Below, one piece after another: positions 23,983-33,398 of a stretch of DNA of 64,000 nucleotides. Every line of letters starts with the position of its first letter. The first letter of the stretch is position 1. Below the pieces are notes generated by a model that saw nothing but the letters and a program-made list of their open reading frames with translations, searched no databases and was not told where the DNA came from. The stretch is from CAWCDJ01 sp963836015. GTDB taxonomy: Bacteria; Acidobacteriota; Terriglobia; Bryobacterales; Bryobacteraceae. A program made the position numbers and the translations under genes. The stretch spans positions 62,001 to 126,000 of the forward strand of contig CAWIIF010000004.1 of the NCBI GenBank assembly GCA_963836015.1. The letters run 5' to 3'.

Positions 23983-26418
23983 TTAGCGGGGTGCACCGTG
24001 GCGGAGGGCGTCGAGCGGGTCGGCGCGGGTGGCACGCCAGGCAGGGATGCCGCTGGCGGCCAGAACGACGGCCAGGAAGAGAACCGCGATCCCGGCGAAG
24101 GTGAGCGGGTCGGTGGCGCTGGTGTGAAAGAGCATTCCGGAAATCAGGCGGGTCAGGGCGGCGGCCGCGGCGACCCCAGCGGCGACGCCCAGTGCGCCCA
24201 GCCGCAGGCCTTGCCCGAGCACCATGCGCAGGATGTCCGCGGGCTGGGCGCCGATGGCCTGGCGGATACCGAATTCGGCCGTGCGCTGCGCCGCCGAGTA
24301 AGCCATTACGCCGTACAGCCCGACCGCGGCCAGCACCAGCGCCAGCAGCGCGAAGCCGGCAATCAAGTACATGGTCTGACGCTGCTGAGAGAGCGAGTTG
24401 GCCACGAGATCCTCGAGGGTCTGGACGCCGGTGACGGGCTGGTCGCGATCCACCGCGAATACCTGCGCGCGGGCGGCGTTGGCGAACGGAGCGGGATTTC
24501 CGGCGGTTCGGATGGTGACGGCCATGGCGGGCCAGGTCCATTGCGGGTAGACGCTGTAGATGACCATGTCGGAGCCGGCGGCGAGGCCGCGCGTCTTCAC
24601 GTCGGCGGCCACGCCGACGATCTCGAACGGCGTTTGCAGGCGGGTGAACGTGACGTGCTTGCCCAGTGGATTCTGGTTGGGCCAGAATCGCCGCGCCAGC
24701 GATTCGCTGACGATCAGGACGAGCGGGGACTCCTCGTCATCGGCCCAGGTGAAGTCGCGGCCGCGCAGGAGCGGAATGCCGAGGGTTTGAAAGTACTCCG
24801 GGGTGACGGAATTCCATTGCGCGAGCGGCCGCTGGGCGGGCGGCACCACCGACTGTCCTTCCGCGAGTACGGGCGACATGACGCGGGTGACCAGCGGCAG
24901 GCCGAGCGAGGCGGAGGCCGATTTGACGCCCGGGGTGCGTCCGAGGCGGTCGAGCACGTCGTGGAGAAAACGGGTACGACGCCCGGCGTCCGGATATTTG
25001 GCCGGGGACATCGCCACGCTCATGGTGAGCCCGTGGCTCGGGTCGAAGCCGGGGCTGACCGATTGAAGCTGGCGAAAGCTCTCGACCAGCAAGCCGGCGC
25101 CGATCAGGAGCACGACCGAGAGCGCCGCCTGGCCGGCCACCAGCAGGCTGCGCGCCCGGTGGCGGCGCGCTCCGCCGGTGGTTCCCCAGCCGCCATCGCG
25201 CAGCACCGCGTTCAGATCGGGCCGCGACACCTGCAGGGCGGGGGCGAGGCCGAAGGCGATCGCGGTGAGCAGCGACACGGCGAGGGTGAAGGCCAGCGCG
25301 GTGAGGTCTACGCGGATGGGCTGGAAGCCGGGCAGGTTGCCGGCGGTATCGGCCCGCACCAGGGCGTCGACCCCCCACCACGCCATGAACCCGCCCATGA
25401 CGGCCCCAGCGACAGACAGCAGAACACTCTCGGCGAGCAACTGCCGGATGATCGCGCCGCGGGACGCTCCGAGCGCAGTGCGCAGGGCGATTTCCTTGGC
25501 GCGGCCGGTAGCCCTCGCCAGCATCAGGCTGGCGACGTTGGCACAGGCGATCAACAGCACCAGGCCCACCGCGGCGGCGAGCACCCAGAGGGTCTGGCGG
25601 ATGCCGGCGGTGAGCGTCTCGTGGAGCGGCTCGATGGCCAGACGCCGGTTGGGGTCGGCATCCGGCGCGGAGGGGTGCTCGCGACGGTACTGGCGGTTCA
25701 ATACCTCGGTCTCGGCCTCCGCCCGCTCGATCGGCACACCCGGTTTGAGGCGTGCGATGGCGGTGAGGTAGCCCGCCCCGCTGCGGATCTGTTCGGGCTG
25801 GAAGACCGGGTACTTCATGAGGCGGGTGACCCAGACGTCGGCGCCGGTGAAGGGGAAGGGGAAGCCGGGCGGCATCACGCCGATCACGGTATAGACCTCC
25901 TGATTGAGCGAGAGGGTCTTGCCGAGGATGGCGGGGTCGGATGCGAAGCGGCTCTGCCACAGCCCAGCGCTGATGATGGCGACGGGACGGCCTCCGGCTT
26001 CGCCTTCGGCGGCCTGGAAGCCGCGCCCCAGCAACGGCGGGGCGTCGAGTACCTCGAAAAAGTTGGGAGAGACGCGGGCGGCGGCGAGCTGCTCGGGGTC
26101 GCCGGCGCCCGTCAGGGTGAAGCTGTCGCCGCACCAGGCTGCGATGCCCGCGAAAGACCGCCCGCGGTCGCGGAGGGTTTCATACGATGCCAGGGAGAAG
26201 CCGCCGCCGCGCGGGATGCCGCGCTGGGGATCGGAGGCCGACATGGCAACCAGGCCATCCGGGTGGAGAAGGGGCAGGGGGCGCAGCAACAGAGCGTTCA
26301 CGGCGCTGAAGATGGCGGTATTCGCGCCGATTCCCAACGCCAGCGTCAGGACGGCCACAGAGGTGAATCCAGGACTCTTCCGCATCATGCGGAAGGCGTA
26401 GCGCGGGTTGGGCAGCAT
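23983..26418 (-). CDS. ADOP-type ABC permease
   Basis: An 811-residue duplicated MacB/FtsX permease. It starts MLPNPRYAFRMMRKSPGFT with the first helix TLALGIGANTAIFSAVNALL, lacks the long N-terminal extension of its downstream neighbour, and has the periplasmic PCD domain, the central helices with NVASLMLARATGRAKEIALR, and a second unit closing with TAEFGIRQAIGAQPADIL and DPLDALRHG. This paralog differs from the other three in the loop regions, so the copies are not recent duplicates. It is the first gene of a three-gene minus-strand unit (ADOP, ADOP, M28 peptidase). The substrate is unknown; ADOPs have no dedicated ATPase next to them, and how they are energised is unsettled. Confidence 0.85.
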   Translation of the reverse strand: MLPNPRYAFRMMRKSPGFTSVAVLTLALGIGANTAIFSAVNALLLRPLPLLHPDGLVAMSASDPQRGIPRGGGFSLASYETLRDRGRSFAGIAAWCGDSFTLTGAGDPEQLAAARVSPNFFEVLDAPPLLGRGFQAAEGEAGGRPVAIISAGLWQSRFASDPAILGKTLSLNQEVYTVIGVMPPGFPFPFTGADVWVTRLMKYPVFQPEQIRSGAGYLTAIARLKPGVPIERAEAETEVLNRQYRREHPSAPDADPNRRLAIEPLHETLTAGIRQTLWVLAAAVGLVLLIACANVASLMLARATGRAKEIALRTALGASRGAIIRQLLAESVLLSVAGAVMGGFMAWWGVDALVRADTAGNLPGFQPIRVDLTALAFTLAVSLLTAIAFGLAPALQVSRPDLNAVLRDGGWGTTGGARRHRARSLLVAGQAALSVVLLIGAGLLVESFRQLQSVSPGFDPSHGLTMSVAMSPAKYPDAGRRTRFLHDVLDRLGRTPGVKSASASLGLPLVTRVMSPVLAEGQSVVPPAQRPLAQWNSVTPEYFQTLGIPLLRGRDFTWADDEESPLVLIVSESLARRFWPNQNPLGKHVTFTRLQTPFEIVGVAADVKTRGLAAGSDMVIYSVYPQWTWPAMAVTIRTAGNPAPFANAARAQVFAVDRDQPVTGVQTLEDLVANSLSQQRQTMYLIAGFALLALVLAAVGLYGVMAYSAAQRTAEFGIRQAIGAQPADILRMVLGQGLRLGALGVAAGVAAAAALTRLISGMLFHTSATDPLTFAGIAVLFLAVVLAASGIPAWRATRADPLDALRHGAPR

Positions 26419-26489
26419 GCAACGAAGGACGGGCGATCGCGCAAGGCGTTAGGAAGCAGTTACCGCCCGTCCCAGAGGGCAGTCTATCA

Positions 26490-27656
26490 TCACCGTTGTG
26501 TCACGAGCATCGACACCCGCCGATTCTGTTCGCGGCCCTGCTCGGTGGCATTGTCCCCCACGGGGAACTGGTCACCGTAACCCACGGCCTGGAGACGATC
26601 GGAGGAAACCCCCAACCGAACCAGTTCCGCCATGACGGCGTCAGCGCGGGCCTGGGAGAGCTTGAGGTTGCGGTCGGCGTCACCCTGGTTGTCGGTGAAC
26701 CCACCGATCTTGAGGTGGACGTTGGGATATGCCGTCATAATCGCCGCGACATTCTTGAGCTGTTCGTCCGACTCGGACCGGAGTGTGGCGGTCCCGGTTT
26801 GGAACATGACGCGGTCGAAGGTCAGCCAGGCGTTCGGACCGGGGGAACCGGGGCTTTGAATCACCGTCAGAAGGCGGGTTTCACCTCCCCGCTCCGGTAT
26901 GTTGATCTTCACGTTGTTGGGCAAGGTGGCCTGGATGTAGCTACCGGTGGCCATTCTGCTGGCGGTGCCGGTGGGGTTGGACGAGACCTCGTTGCCCGGG
27001 CGGCGGGCGTGATTGAGCATCCAGAAGAGACCGAGCGCCGCGGCCGCGATAGCCACCGCGCCGAGCCACCGGTAAGAAGGTTTCTTTTCTTCCATGGCCC
27101 GCGCGAAGACGGGCGCAGCGCCGGCTGTCTGGCGCGGCCAGAACATCTCGGCCAAGCCTGGGGGAAGAGCGTTCCGGATGGTGCTGCTTTCCTGTTGCAG
27201 GACCTCGCTGAGGCCGCTCATGCTCAATCCGTAATCCCGGACACGCCGGCCGAGGAAGCCCAGCACCACGGGCGCCGCCATGGCAAGCAGCTTGGAGGTT
27301 ACGCCGAACCGCAGGCCGGAATCCCTGCTGACGGCGCTGGTGACGGCGCTTTCCGAACTTCCGAAGATAGCCGATAACGCCCGCCTGCCTCCCGCGATCA
27401 GAGGGGAGTTGGGGTCGGCGATGGCGGCACCGCCTTGAGACCAGGAGACGTCGGGCGTACTGGGAGCCAGGTTGAGGATGCTGCGCAGCATGCTCTGGTC
27501 ATCCGCCTTGCTGGCGATGGCTCCCAGCAAGGTGGCGATGGACGAACGCAGGCCATGGGAAACCAGCTGATCCGGTTCCCCGAGCGCTCCGGCGATTCCG
27601 GAGATACTTTGCTTGTCGAGCGAAGCGAGTAATGAAGAGAAGAGCGAATCCGCCAT
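26490..27656 (-). CDS. DUF937 and OmpA-domain membrane protein
   Basis: A 388-residue protein. The N-terminal ~170 residues resemble DUF937: SISGIAGALGEPDQLV, a second similar repeat, and VVLGFLGRRVRDYGLSMSGL. A transmembrane helix lies at about 200-215 (WLGAVAIAAAALGLFWML). A linker leads to an OmpA-type peptidoglycan-binding domain at about 280-388, with FQTGTATLRSESDEQL, IGGFTDNQGDADRN and the closing YGDQFPVGDNATEQGREQNR. The domain order predicts a cytoplasmic DUF937 part and a periplasmic peptidoglycan-binding part linked by one helix. It may anchor something to the cell wall; the DUF937 role is not known. It lies 71 bp from the ADOP start on the same strand, but may have its own promoter. 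Confidence 0.8.
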   Translation of the reverse strand: MADSLFSSLLASLDKQSISGIAGALGEPDQLVSHGLRSSIATLLGAIASKADDQSMLRSILNLAPSTPDVSWSQGGAAIADPNSPLIAGGRRALSAIFGSSESAVTSAVSRDSGLRFGVTSKLLAMAAPVVLGFLGRRVRDYGLSMSGLSEVLQQESSTIRNALPPGLAEMFWPRQTAGAAPVFARAMEEKKPSYRWLGAVAIAAAALGLFWMLNHARRPGNEVSSNPTGTASRMATGSYIQATLPNNVKINIPERGGETRLLTVIQSPGSPGPNAWLTFDRVMFQTGTATLRSESDEQLKNVAAIMTAYPNVHLKIGGFTDNQGDADRNLKLSQARADAVMAELVRLGVSSDRLQAVGYGDQFPVGDNATEQGREQNRRVSMLVTQR

Positions 27657-27788
27657 GGTGTAGTTCCTTTCCTTCCAGCCGCGGCGAGACCAGACCCTTC
27701 ACACCTTATGGTCTGTTAATGGAGATGGGGCCTGCGAAAGGGAGTCGCAATTTAAGGGGTGGCGGCGGAGCCACCGCTTGGAACATCT

Positions 27789-29834
27789 TCATTTTTGGCG
27801 ACTTGAGAGGGCGTCGATGAGGGTCTTGACGGGGCGCGCGGCAGCCAACACCACCTCTCCGTTGGGTCTGCGCGCCCCCATGATCTCGGGGGCGATGCGG
27901 GCCAGTTCGCTGGTCTGCTGCGCCAGCCAGGCGGAAGGCGGGGGTCCGGTGCGCGCCAGGTAGTCGAGCGCCTGAAGGCCCATGGCGCCGAGCGCGGAGA
28001 GGTTCCGCGAAAGGGGTTTCACCTCCTCGAGCAGGGCGTTTCCCTGGGCCAAGGGCTGAAACTTCGCGTCGTTGGCCGCCCACCGGGAGAATCGATCGCG
28101 GAGCGCCGCCAGGTCGCCGCCACCCGCCCCCCGGGCCACACGGGCGGCAGCCTGCTCGAGGGCGCGTACGCTTTCGCTCTCGGGGCGTGCGGCATCCACG
28201 AACCGGTTGAGCGGAATCAGGCTGGTGTACTTCATGGCGCGGGCGCGAGGTCCCAAGCCCAGGGCTTCGGACGCATCGGCGAGCACCCGAAGAGGCTCGG
28301 CGAGGCGCCCGCCGGCCATGCGATCGAGCATCGGCTGGTAACCGGTGCGGTGTTGGACGCCGGTCCAGTCGAGCAGGCGGCTTACCTGCTCCATGCGATC
28401 GTACATGGAATCGACATCCGTGACGTCTTTGGGAGACCAGAGCCGCTCGGCGATGGCGGCCATGCGCGGCCAGATCCGGGAGTCCACGGTTTCCTGGCTG
28501 ACATACTCGGCCCACATGCAGGCCTCGCCGCCGAGAATCAGGGAGGCCTGCTGCGGAGTAAGCTGCGCGGCCGGGCCGGACAGCGGATCGTTCTTGTAAT
28601 GGAAACTCGTGGGACTCAGGTGGTCGAGGTAATAGCCGGACGAGAGAATGCCGCGATGCCCGGCGATGGCGGCATCGGCCAGCGACTTCGGCCCGCGCCA
28701 CGACTGGATTACCGCGGCTTTCGGCAGGTCGGGATGCAGAATCTCGTCCCAGCCGATCATGGTCTTGCCGTATTTGTCGAGGATTTTGAGGATGCGCTGG
28801 TTGAAGTACGCGTGCAACCCCTGCGGGCCCTGGAGATTGTGAGCTTTGGCGAAGGCCTGTATGCGCGGCGACTCGTTCCACGCCTTGCCGTTGACCTCGT
28901 CGCCGCCGATGTGGAAGAAGGGGTCCGGGAAGATCTGCACCATCTCGCCGATGAAGCCGTCGAGGAACTGGTAGGTGAATTCGCTGGTGGGATCCATCAC
29001 CGGGTCGAAGATGCCCCAGGTGCGCCCGATGGTGAACGGCCCGGGCATGTTGGTCAGCTCGGGATAACCGACGAGCCAGCTCAACGTGTGGCCGGGGATA
29101 TCGAACTCCGGAACCACGCGGATGCCGCGGTCGCGCGCATAGGCCACCACCTGACGCATCTCGTCCTGCGTGTAGTAATGGCCGTCGGAGCCCATCTCCT
29201 GGAGCTTCGGGTAGAGCTTGCTTTCGACGCGGAAACCCTGGTCGTCGGAGAGATGCCAGTGGAAAACGTTGAGCTTCACGGCGGCCATGGCGTCGAGGTT
29301 GCGCTCGACCACCGCGACCGGCATCCAGTGGCGGGAGACATCCATCATCAGGCCGCGCCAGGGAAAGCGCGGCCGGTCTTCGATGTGGACGGCAGGGGCG
29401 GCGAACCCGTTCGCGCCAGGCCCGACCAATTGAGTGAAGGTCTCGAGGCCGCGCCGCGCTCCGGCGATCGCGGCGGATTGGATCAGCGCGCCATCGGGAG
29501 TGACGTCGAGCGTGTACGATTCGTCTTCTCCCAGTTGGGGATACCCGGGGCCGGCGGCCGCGCACTGCACGCGCAGGGTGGCTTTCGAGGGGTCCGCGGG
29601 CTTGACGTCGAGGATGGGGATGCCGGTCTGCCGGGCCAGGTGCGCGACGAAGCGCTGCAGCACGCCGTCGAGGCGCTCGCCGGAATAGGCCGTGGCGGCG
29701 ACGGAGAAGTTGACATCGACCGTGAGTTGGCCCTGCCCCGCTTGCATCTTGACAGGCAGGGGCATCAGCGCAGGCGTAGCGGCGACGGCTGCCTGCGCGG
29801 CGGCCAGCGAAATCAAGAGCAGATTTCGGAACAT
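27789..29834 (-). CDS. beta-N-acetylhexosaminidase (GH20)
   Basis: A 681-residue exported glycoside hydrolase family 20 enzyme. A signal peptide (MFRNLLLISLAAAQAAVAA) is followed by the GH20b-like domain and the catalytic barrel from about 150: GLMMDVSRHWMPV, KLNVFHWHLSDDQGFRVE, IPGHTLSW, and the FFHIGGDEVNG signature with Asp312 and Glu313 as the catalytic pair. Later blocks WDEILHPDLPKAAVIQSW and GGEACMWAEYV complete the active site. The C-terminal ~170 residues form a helical domain. It should release terminal N-acetylglucosamine or galactosamine from chitin- or glycoprotein-derived oligosaccharides in the periplasm. The gene stands alone on this strand, with a 63-bp gap to the divergent phosphatase gene. 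Confidence 0.9.
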   Translation of the reverse strand: MFRNLLLISLAAAQAAVAATPALMPLPVKMQAGQGQLTVDVNFSVAATAYSGERLDGVLQRFVAHLARQTGIPILDVKPADPSKATLRVQCAAAGPGYPQLGEDESYTLDVTPDGALIQSAAIAGARRGLETFTQLVGPGANGFAAPAVHIEDRPRFPWRGLMMDVSRHWMPVAVVERNLDAMAAVKLNVFHWHLSDDQGFRVESKLYPKLQEMGSDGHYYTQDEMRQVVAYARDRGIRVVPEFDIPGHTLSWLVGYPELTNMPGPFTIGRTWGIFDPVMDPTSEFTYQFLDGFIGEMVQIFPDPFFHIGGDEVNGKAWNESPRIQAFAKAHNLQGPQGLHAYFNQRILKILDKYGKTMIGWDEILHPDLPKAAVIQSWRGPKSLADAAIAGHRGILSSGYYLDHLSPTSFHYKNDPLSGPAAQLTPQQASLILGGEACMWAEYVSQETVDSRIWPRMAAIAERLWSPKDVTDVDSMYDRMEQVSRLLDWTGVQHRTGYQPMLDRMAGGRLAEPLRVLADASEALGLGPRARAMKYTSLIPLNRFVDAARPESESVRALEQAAARVARGAGGGDLAALRDRFSRWAANDAKFQPLAQGNALLEEVKPLSRNLSALGAMGLQALDYLARTGPPPSAWLAQQTSELARIAPEIMGARRPNGEVVLAAARPVKTLIDALSSRQK

Positions 29835-29897
29835 CTTCCTTCAGTGTATCGAGCCGCAAATCGGAACGCGGGGTGTCGTGATATCCTTGGCTTGCCG

Positions 29898-30473
29898 ATG
29901 CCCGGTGAAATCTGGCTGATCCGTCACGGCGAAACGGAGTGGAGCCTTTCCGGCGCTCACACCGGCCGCACCGACATTCCCCTTACCGACTCCGGCCGCG
30001 CGCGCGCCGAACAGATCGGGCGGTATTTTAGAGGGCGGCGTTTCGCCCTGGTGCTGACCAGCCCGCTCGAGCGAGCACGCGAAACCTGCCGGCTGGCGGG
30101 ATACGGCGGCGTAGCACAAACCGATCCCGATCTTCGCGAGTGGGATTACGGCGACTACGAGGGGCGCACCACGGCCGAGATCCGAGCACTGCATCCGGGC
30201 TGGGCGATCTGGAAGGATGGTGTGCGGAACGGGGAGTCGGTGGACCAGGTGGGAGTGCGCGCGGCCCGCGTGATCGACCGGGCGGAGCGTGCTGGGGGCG
30301 ATGTGGCGCTGTTCGCGCACGGCCACCTGCTAAGGATCCTCACCGCGGTGTGGCTGGGACTCGATCCGGCCGCGGGCAGGCTGTTTGCGCTGGATACCGC
30401 GTCCATCAGCACTCTGGGCTACGAGCGGGAAAACCGGGTCATCACCCGTTGGAATCTTTCGGTTTCGGAGTAA
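29898..30473 (+). CDS. histidine phosphatase (phosphoglycerate-mutase-like)
   Basis: A 191-residue histidine phosphatase. The catalytic RHGETEW block places the phosphorylated His at residue 10. LTSPLERARETC, Glu82 in REWDYGDYEG and the second histidine block FAHGHLLR (His141) complete the site. The length and motifs match broad-specificity small phosphatases annotated as phosphoglycerate mutase-like; true mutase activity is uncertain. No signal peptide, so cytoplasmic. The first Met directly preceding the core strand was taken as start. It overlaps the convergent gene downstream by 32 bp. Confidence 0.85.
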   Translation: MPGEIWLIRHGETEWSLSGAHTGRTDIPLTDSGRARAEQIGRYFRGRRFALVLTSPLERARETCRLAGYGGVAQTDPDLREWDYGDYEGRTTAEIRALHPGWAIWKDGVRNGESVDQVGVRAARVIDRAERAGGDVALFAHGHLLRILTAVWLGLDPAAGRLFALDTASISTLGYERENRVITRWNLSVSE

Positions 30474-30837
30474 TCAACGCCACGCGTGAAGGCTTTGCGC
30501 CGGGCTGCACCTTGGTCACTTTGCAGACCAGTTGCAGCGACTCCGCGGAGGCGATGATGCGCGTCAGGTTGCGATCGGCATCGGTTCCGGTAAGCACCGC
30601 CACCTGCCGCGAGGGCGCGAAGATCTCCATCACGCGCAGGCGCTCGGGGCCGCTTTGGTAATAGACGGCGAGCTCTTCGTCCTCTTTGAGCGCCTTCTGC
30701 ATGGCGTTCACCTGGCCGAGGAAGACGGCTGTGAGGTTCTCCGCCGCGGAGGGTTGAGCGGGCGGGGCCGGGTCCTTGGACGTGGCGCTGAGGATCGCCT
30801 GCTGCGCAATCTGTTTGGTGAATTCGCCGAGAGCCAT
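30442..30837 (-). CDS. hypothetical protein, 131 aa
   Basis: A small soluble protein of unknown function. Residues 1-55 are helical and Ala/Gln-rich (EFTKQIAQQAILSA, then VFLGQVNAMQKALKEDEEL), with a beta-rich second half: VYYQSGPERLRVMEIFAP, then RQVAVLTGTDADRN and LQLVCKVTKVQPGAKP. No signal peptide or membrane segment. It overlaps the convergent phosphatase gene by 32 bp. The alternation and codon composition look like a real gene, and the ATG is followed by a continuous helical start. No family was recognised. Confidence 0.6.
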   Translation of the reverse strand: MALGEFTKQIAQQAILSATSKDPAPPAQPSAAENLTAVFLGQVNAMQKALKEDEELAVYYQSGPERLRVMEIFAPSRQVAVLTGTDADRNLTRIIASAESLQLVCKVTKVQPGAKPSRVALITPKPKDSNG

Positions 30838-30896
30838 TCTGGCTTGATGCTATCACGGCGCGTAACCATTTCCGGGATCCACAGTATAAAAGATCG

Positions 30897-33398
30897 ATGG
30901 CACCCTTGTGGCAGGACCTCCGCTATGCATGCCGGACGCTCCGGAAATCGCCGCTGTTTACCACGGTTGCAGTGTTCTCGCTGGCCCTGGGAATCGGCGC
31001 CAATACCGCCATTTTCACGCTCATCAACCAGTTGATCCTGCGGCTGCTGCCGGTCCAGCACCCCGAGGAGCTGGTGCTGCTGACGAGCCGGGGATCGCAC
31101 TATGGCAGCAACACCGGGTCGAACGCGATTTCGTACCCGATGTACCAGGATTTCCGCGACAAGAACCAGGTCTTCAGCAGCATGTTCTGCCGTTACGGAA
31201 TGACCATGAGCCTGAGCACCGAGGGACACACCGAGCTGGTGTCGGGCGAGCTGGTATCGGGCAACTACTTCCCGGTGCTGGGCGTGGGGGCCGCGATCGG
31301 GCGGGTGTTTACGGCGTCGGACGATCTCTACCAGGATAGCCATCCGCTGGCGGTGTTGAGCTACACCTTTTGGAAGACGCGGTTCGCGGGCGACCGCGGA
31401 GTGATCGGCCGGCGCGTCGTGCTGAACGGATATCCGTTCACGGTGGTCGGGGTGAGCCGGGAGGGATTCGAGGGAGTGGAACCGGGAACCGCGCCGCAGG
31501 TCCGCATCCCGATGATGATGAAGCGGGAGGTGACGCCGGGCCCGTGGTACAGCTTGAACGACCGGCGGGGGCGCTTCGTTCAGGCGTTTGGAAGACTGAA
31601 GCCTGGAGAGACGCTGACGGCCGCCAAGGCCGGGCTGCAGCCGCTGTTTCACCAGATTCTGCAAATGGAAGTGCAGGATAAGGCGTTCGCCAAGGCCACC
31701 GAGTACACCAAGCAGCAATTCCTCAAAATGTGGATGGATGTGCTGCCCGCGGCCAACGGGCGGTCTTTCCTGCGGCGGCAGTTCGCGAATCCTCTGTTCG
31801 CGCTGATGGCGGTGGTAGCGCTGGTGCTGCTGATCGCGTGCTCGAACGTGGCGAACCTGCTGATCGCGCGGGCCGCCGCTCGCCAGAAGGAGATCGCGGT
31901 GCGGCTGGCGCTGGGCGCCTCGCGAGGCCGGCTGATCTTGCAACTGCTCGAGGAGAGCCTGCTGCTATCGGTGGCGGGCGGAGTGGCCGGGCTGGCGCTC
32001 GCCATCCTGATGGTGAAGACGCTCATCAGCTTCCTGCCGGCCGGCGTTTCCGAACTCACCCTCTCGAGCACGCCGGACCTGCGGGTGCTGGGGTTCACGG
32101 CGGGAATCTCGGTCGTCACCGGACTGCTCTTCGGGCTGGTGCCCGCGCTCCAATCCACGCGGCCGCAACTGGCCGGCACGCTGAAGGACCAGGCGGGCTC
32201 GGTCGCCGGTGGGACCTCGGTCGGATTGCGGAAGGCCCTGGTAGTGCTGCAGGTCTCCCTGTCGCTGCTGCTGCTGATCGGCGCGGGCTTGTTCATCCAG
32301 AGCCTCAGGAATTTGAAAGGGCTCAATCCGGGGTTCCGCACCGACAGCCTGGTGACCTTCTCGGTGGACCCGTCGCTCAACGGCTACAAGCCGGCCCGCA
32401 GCCTGCAGTTCTACCGTCAGCTTCAGGAACGCCTGGAGGGTTTGCCCGGCGTCACGTCGGCCGGACTGGCAGTGATCCCGGTTTTGGACGGCAATGAATG
32501 GGACAGCTCGGTTTCGGTGGAGGGCTACAACACCAAGCAGGGCGAGTGGATCGACCCGCACATGCAGTTCTGCACCGAAGGATTCCTGGACACCATGGGC
32601 ATTCCGGTTCTGCAGGGCCGCGGCTTCACCCTGCGCGACGACGAGGGAGCGCCCAAGGTGGGGATCATCAACGAAAAGTTCGCCAGGAGGTACTTCGGGA
32701 ACGCGAGCCCGGTCGGCCGGCACGTCGGAATGGGCGGCAATCCCGGGACCAAGCTGGACATCGAAATCGTGGGCGTGGTGCGCGACACCAAGTACGAGAG
32801 CATGCGCGAAGAGGTGCCCTACGAGCTCTATCGGCCTTACCGCCAGGTGGATTTCGTCATCGGTATGACGGGATACGTGCGAACGCACGGCGACCCGGCC
32901 AACCTGTTCGCTTCCATCCGCCAGACGGTACACGAGGTGGATGCTAACGTGCCGGTCTTCGGAATGCGAACGCTGGAGCAGCAGGTCGACAAATCGCTCA
33001 TGACGGAGCGGCTGCTGGCGACGCTCTCCACGATCTTCGGCTGCCTGGCCACCCTGCTGGCGGCGGTGGGCCTATACGGCGTGATGGCCTACGTGGTGGC
33101 GCGGCGCACGCGCGAGATCGGCATCCGCATGGCGCTGGGAGCGAGCGGAGGGTCGGTGGTGTGGCTGGTGATGCGCGAGGTGCTGCTGCTGGCGGGGATC
33201 GGGGTGGCCGCCGGCGGCCCGGCGGCGTGGGCCGTGACGCGGCTGGTGGAAACGCAGTTGTTCGGCATACAGGCGGCCGACCCGCGGACAATGGTCGCGG
33301 CGGCCGTGGGGATCGCGTCGGTGGCGGCGATTTCGGGATTTCTGCCGGCGCGCCGCGCGACCGCCATCGATCCGATGCTGGCGCTGCGCTGGGACTAG
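30897..33398 (+). CDS. ADOP-type ABC permease
   Basis: An 833-residue MacB/FtsX permease, the fourth in 25 kb. It opens with WQDLRYACRTLRKSPLFT and the helix ALGIGANTAIFTLINQLILR, and carries the central NVANLLIARAAARQKEIAVR block and the terminal TREIGIRMALGASGGSVVWL and DPMLALRWD. It lacks the N-terminal extension. A TATAAA hexamer at 30885-30890, seven bases before the ATG, might be a -10 element, which would mean a leaderless or very short-leadered mRNA. The stop codon TAG shares the CTAG tetranucleotide with what was probably the original stop of the convergent TonB receptor gene. Confidence 0.85.
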   Translation: MAPLWQDLRYACRTLRKSPLFTTVAVFSLALGIGANTAIFTLINQLILRLLPVQHPEELVLLTSRGSHYGSNTGSNAISYPMYQDFRDKNQVFSSMFCRYGMTMSLSTEGHTELVSGELVSGNYFPVLGVGAAIGRVFTASDDLYQDSHPLAVLSYTFWKTRFAGDRGVIGRRVVLNGYPFTVVGVSREGFEGVEPGTAPQVRIPMMMKREVTPGPWYSLNDRRGRFVQAFGRLKPGETLTAAKAGLQPLFHQILQMEVQDKAFAKATEYTKQQFLKMWMDVLPAANGRSFLRRQFANPLFALMAVVALVLLIACSNVANLLIARAAARQKEIAVRLALGASRGRLILQLLEESLLLSVAGGVAGLALAILMVKTLISFLPAGVSELTLSSTPDLRVLGFTAGISVVTGLLFGLVPALQSTRPQLAGTLKDQAGSVAGGTSVGLRKALVVLQVSLSLLLLIGAGLFIQSLRNLKGLNPGFRTDSLVTFSVDPSLNGYKPARSLQFYRQLQERLEGLPGVTSAGLAVIPVLDGNEWDSSVSVEGYNTKQGEWIDPHMQFCTEGFLDTMGIPVLQGRGFTLRDDEGAPKVGIINEKFARRYFGNASPVGRHVGMGGNPGTKLDIEIVGVVRDTKYESMREEVPYELYRPYRQVDFVIGMTGYVRTHGDPANLFASIRQTVHEVDANVPVFGMRTLEQQVDKSLMTERLLATLSTIFGCLATLLAAVGLYGVMAYVVARRTREIGIRMALGASGGSVVWLVMREVLLLAGIGVAAGGPAAWAVTRLVETQLFGIQAADPRTMVAAAVGIASVAAISGFLPARRATAIDPMLALRWD

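Noticed and set aside
23998..26580. Plus-strand frame of 860 codons opposite an ADOP gene
   Set aside because: Mirror frame of a real permease gene; composition is typical of antisense in GC-rich coding DNA, with no domain.
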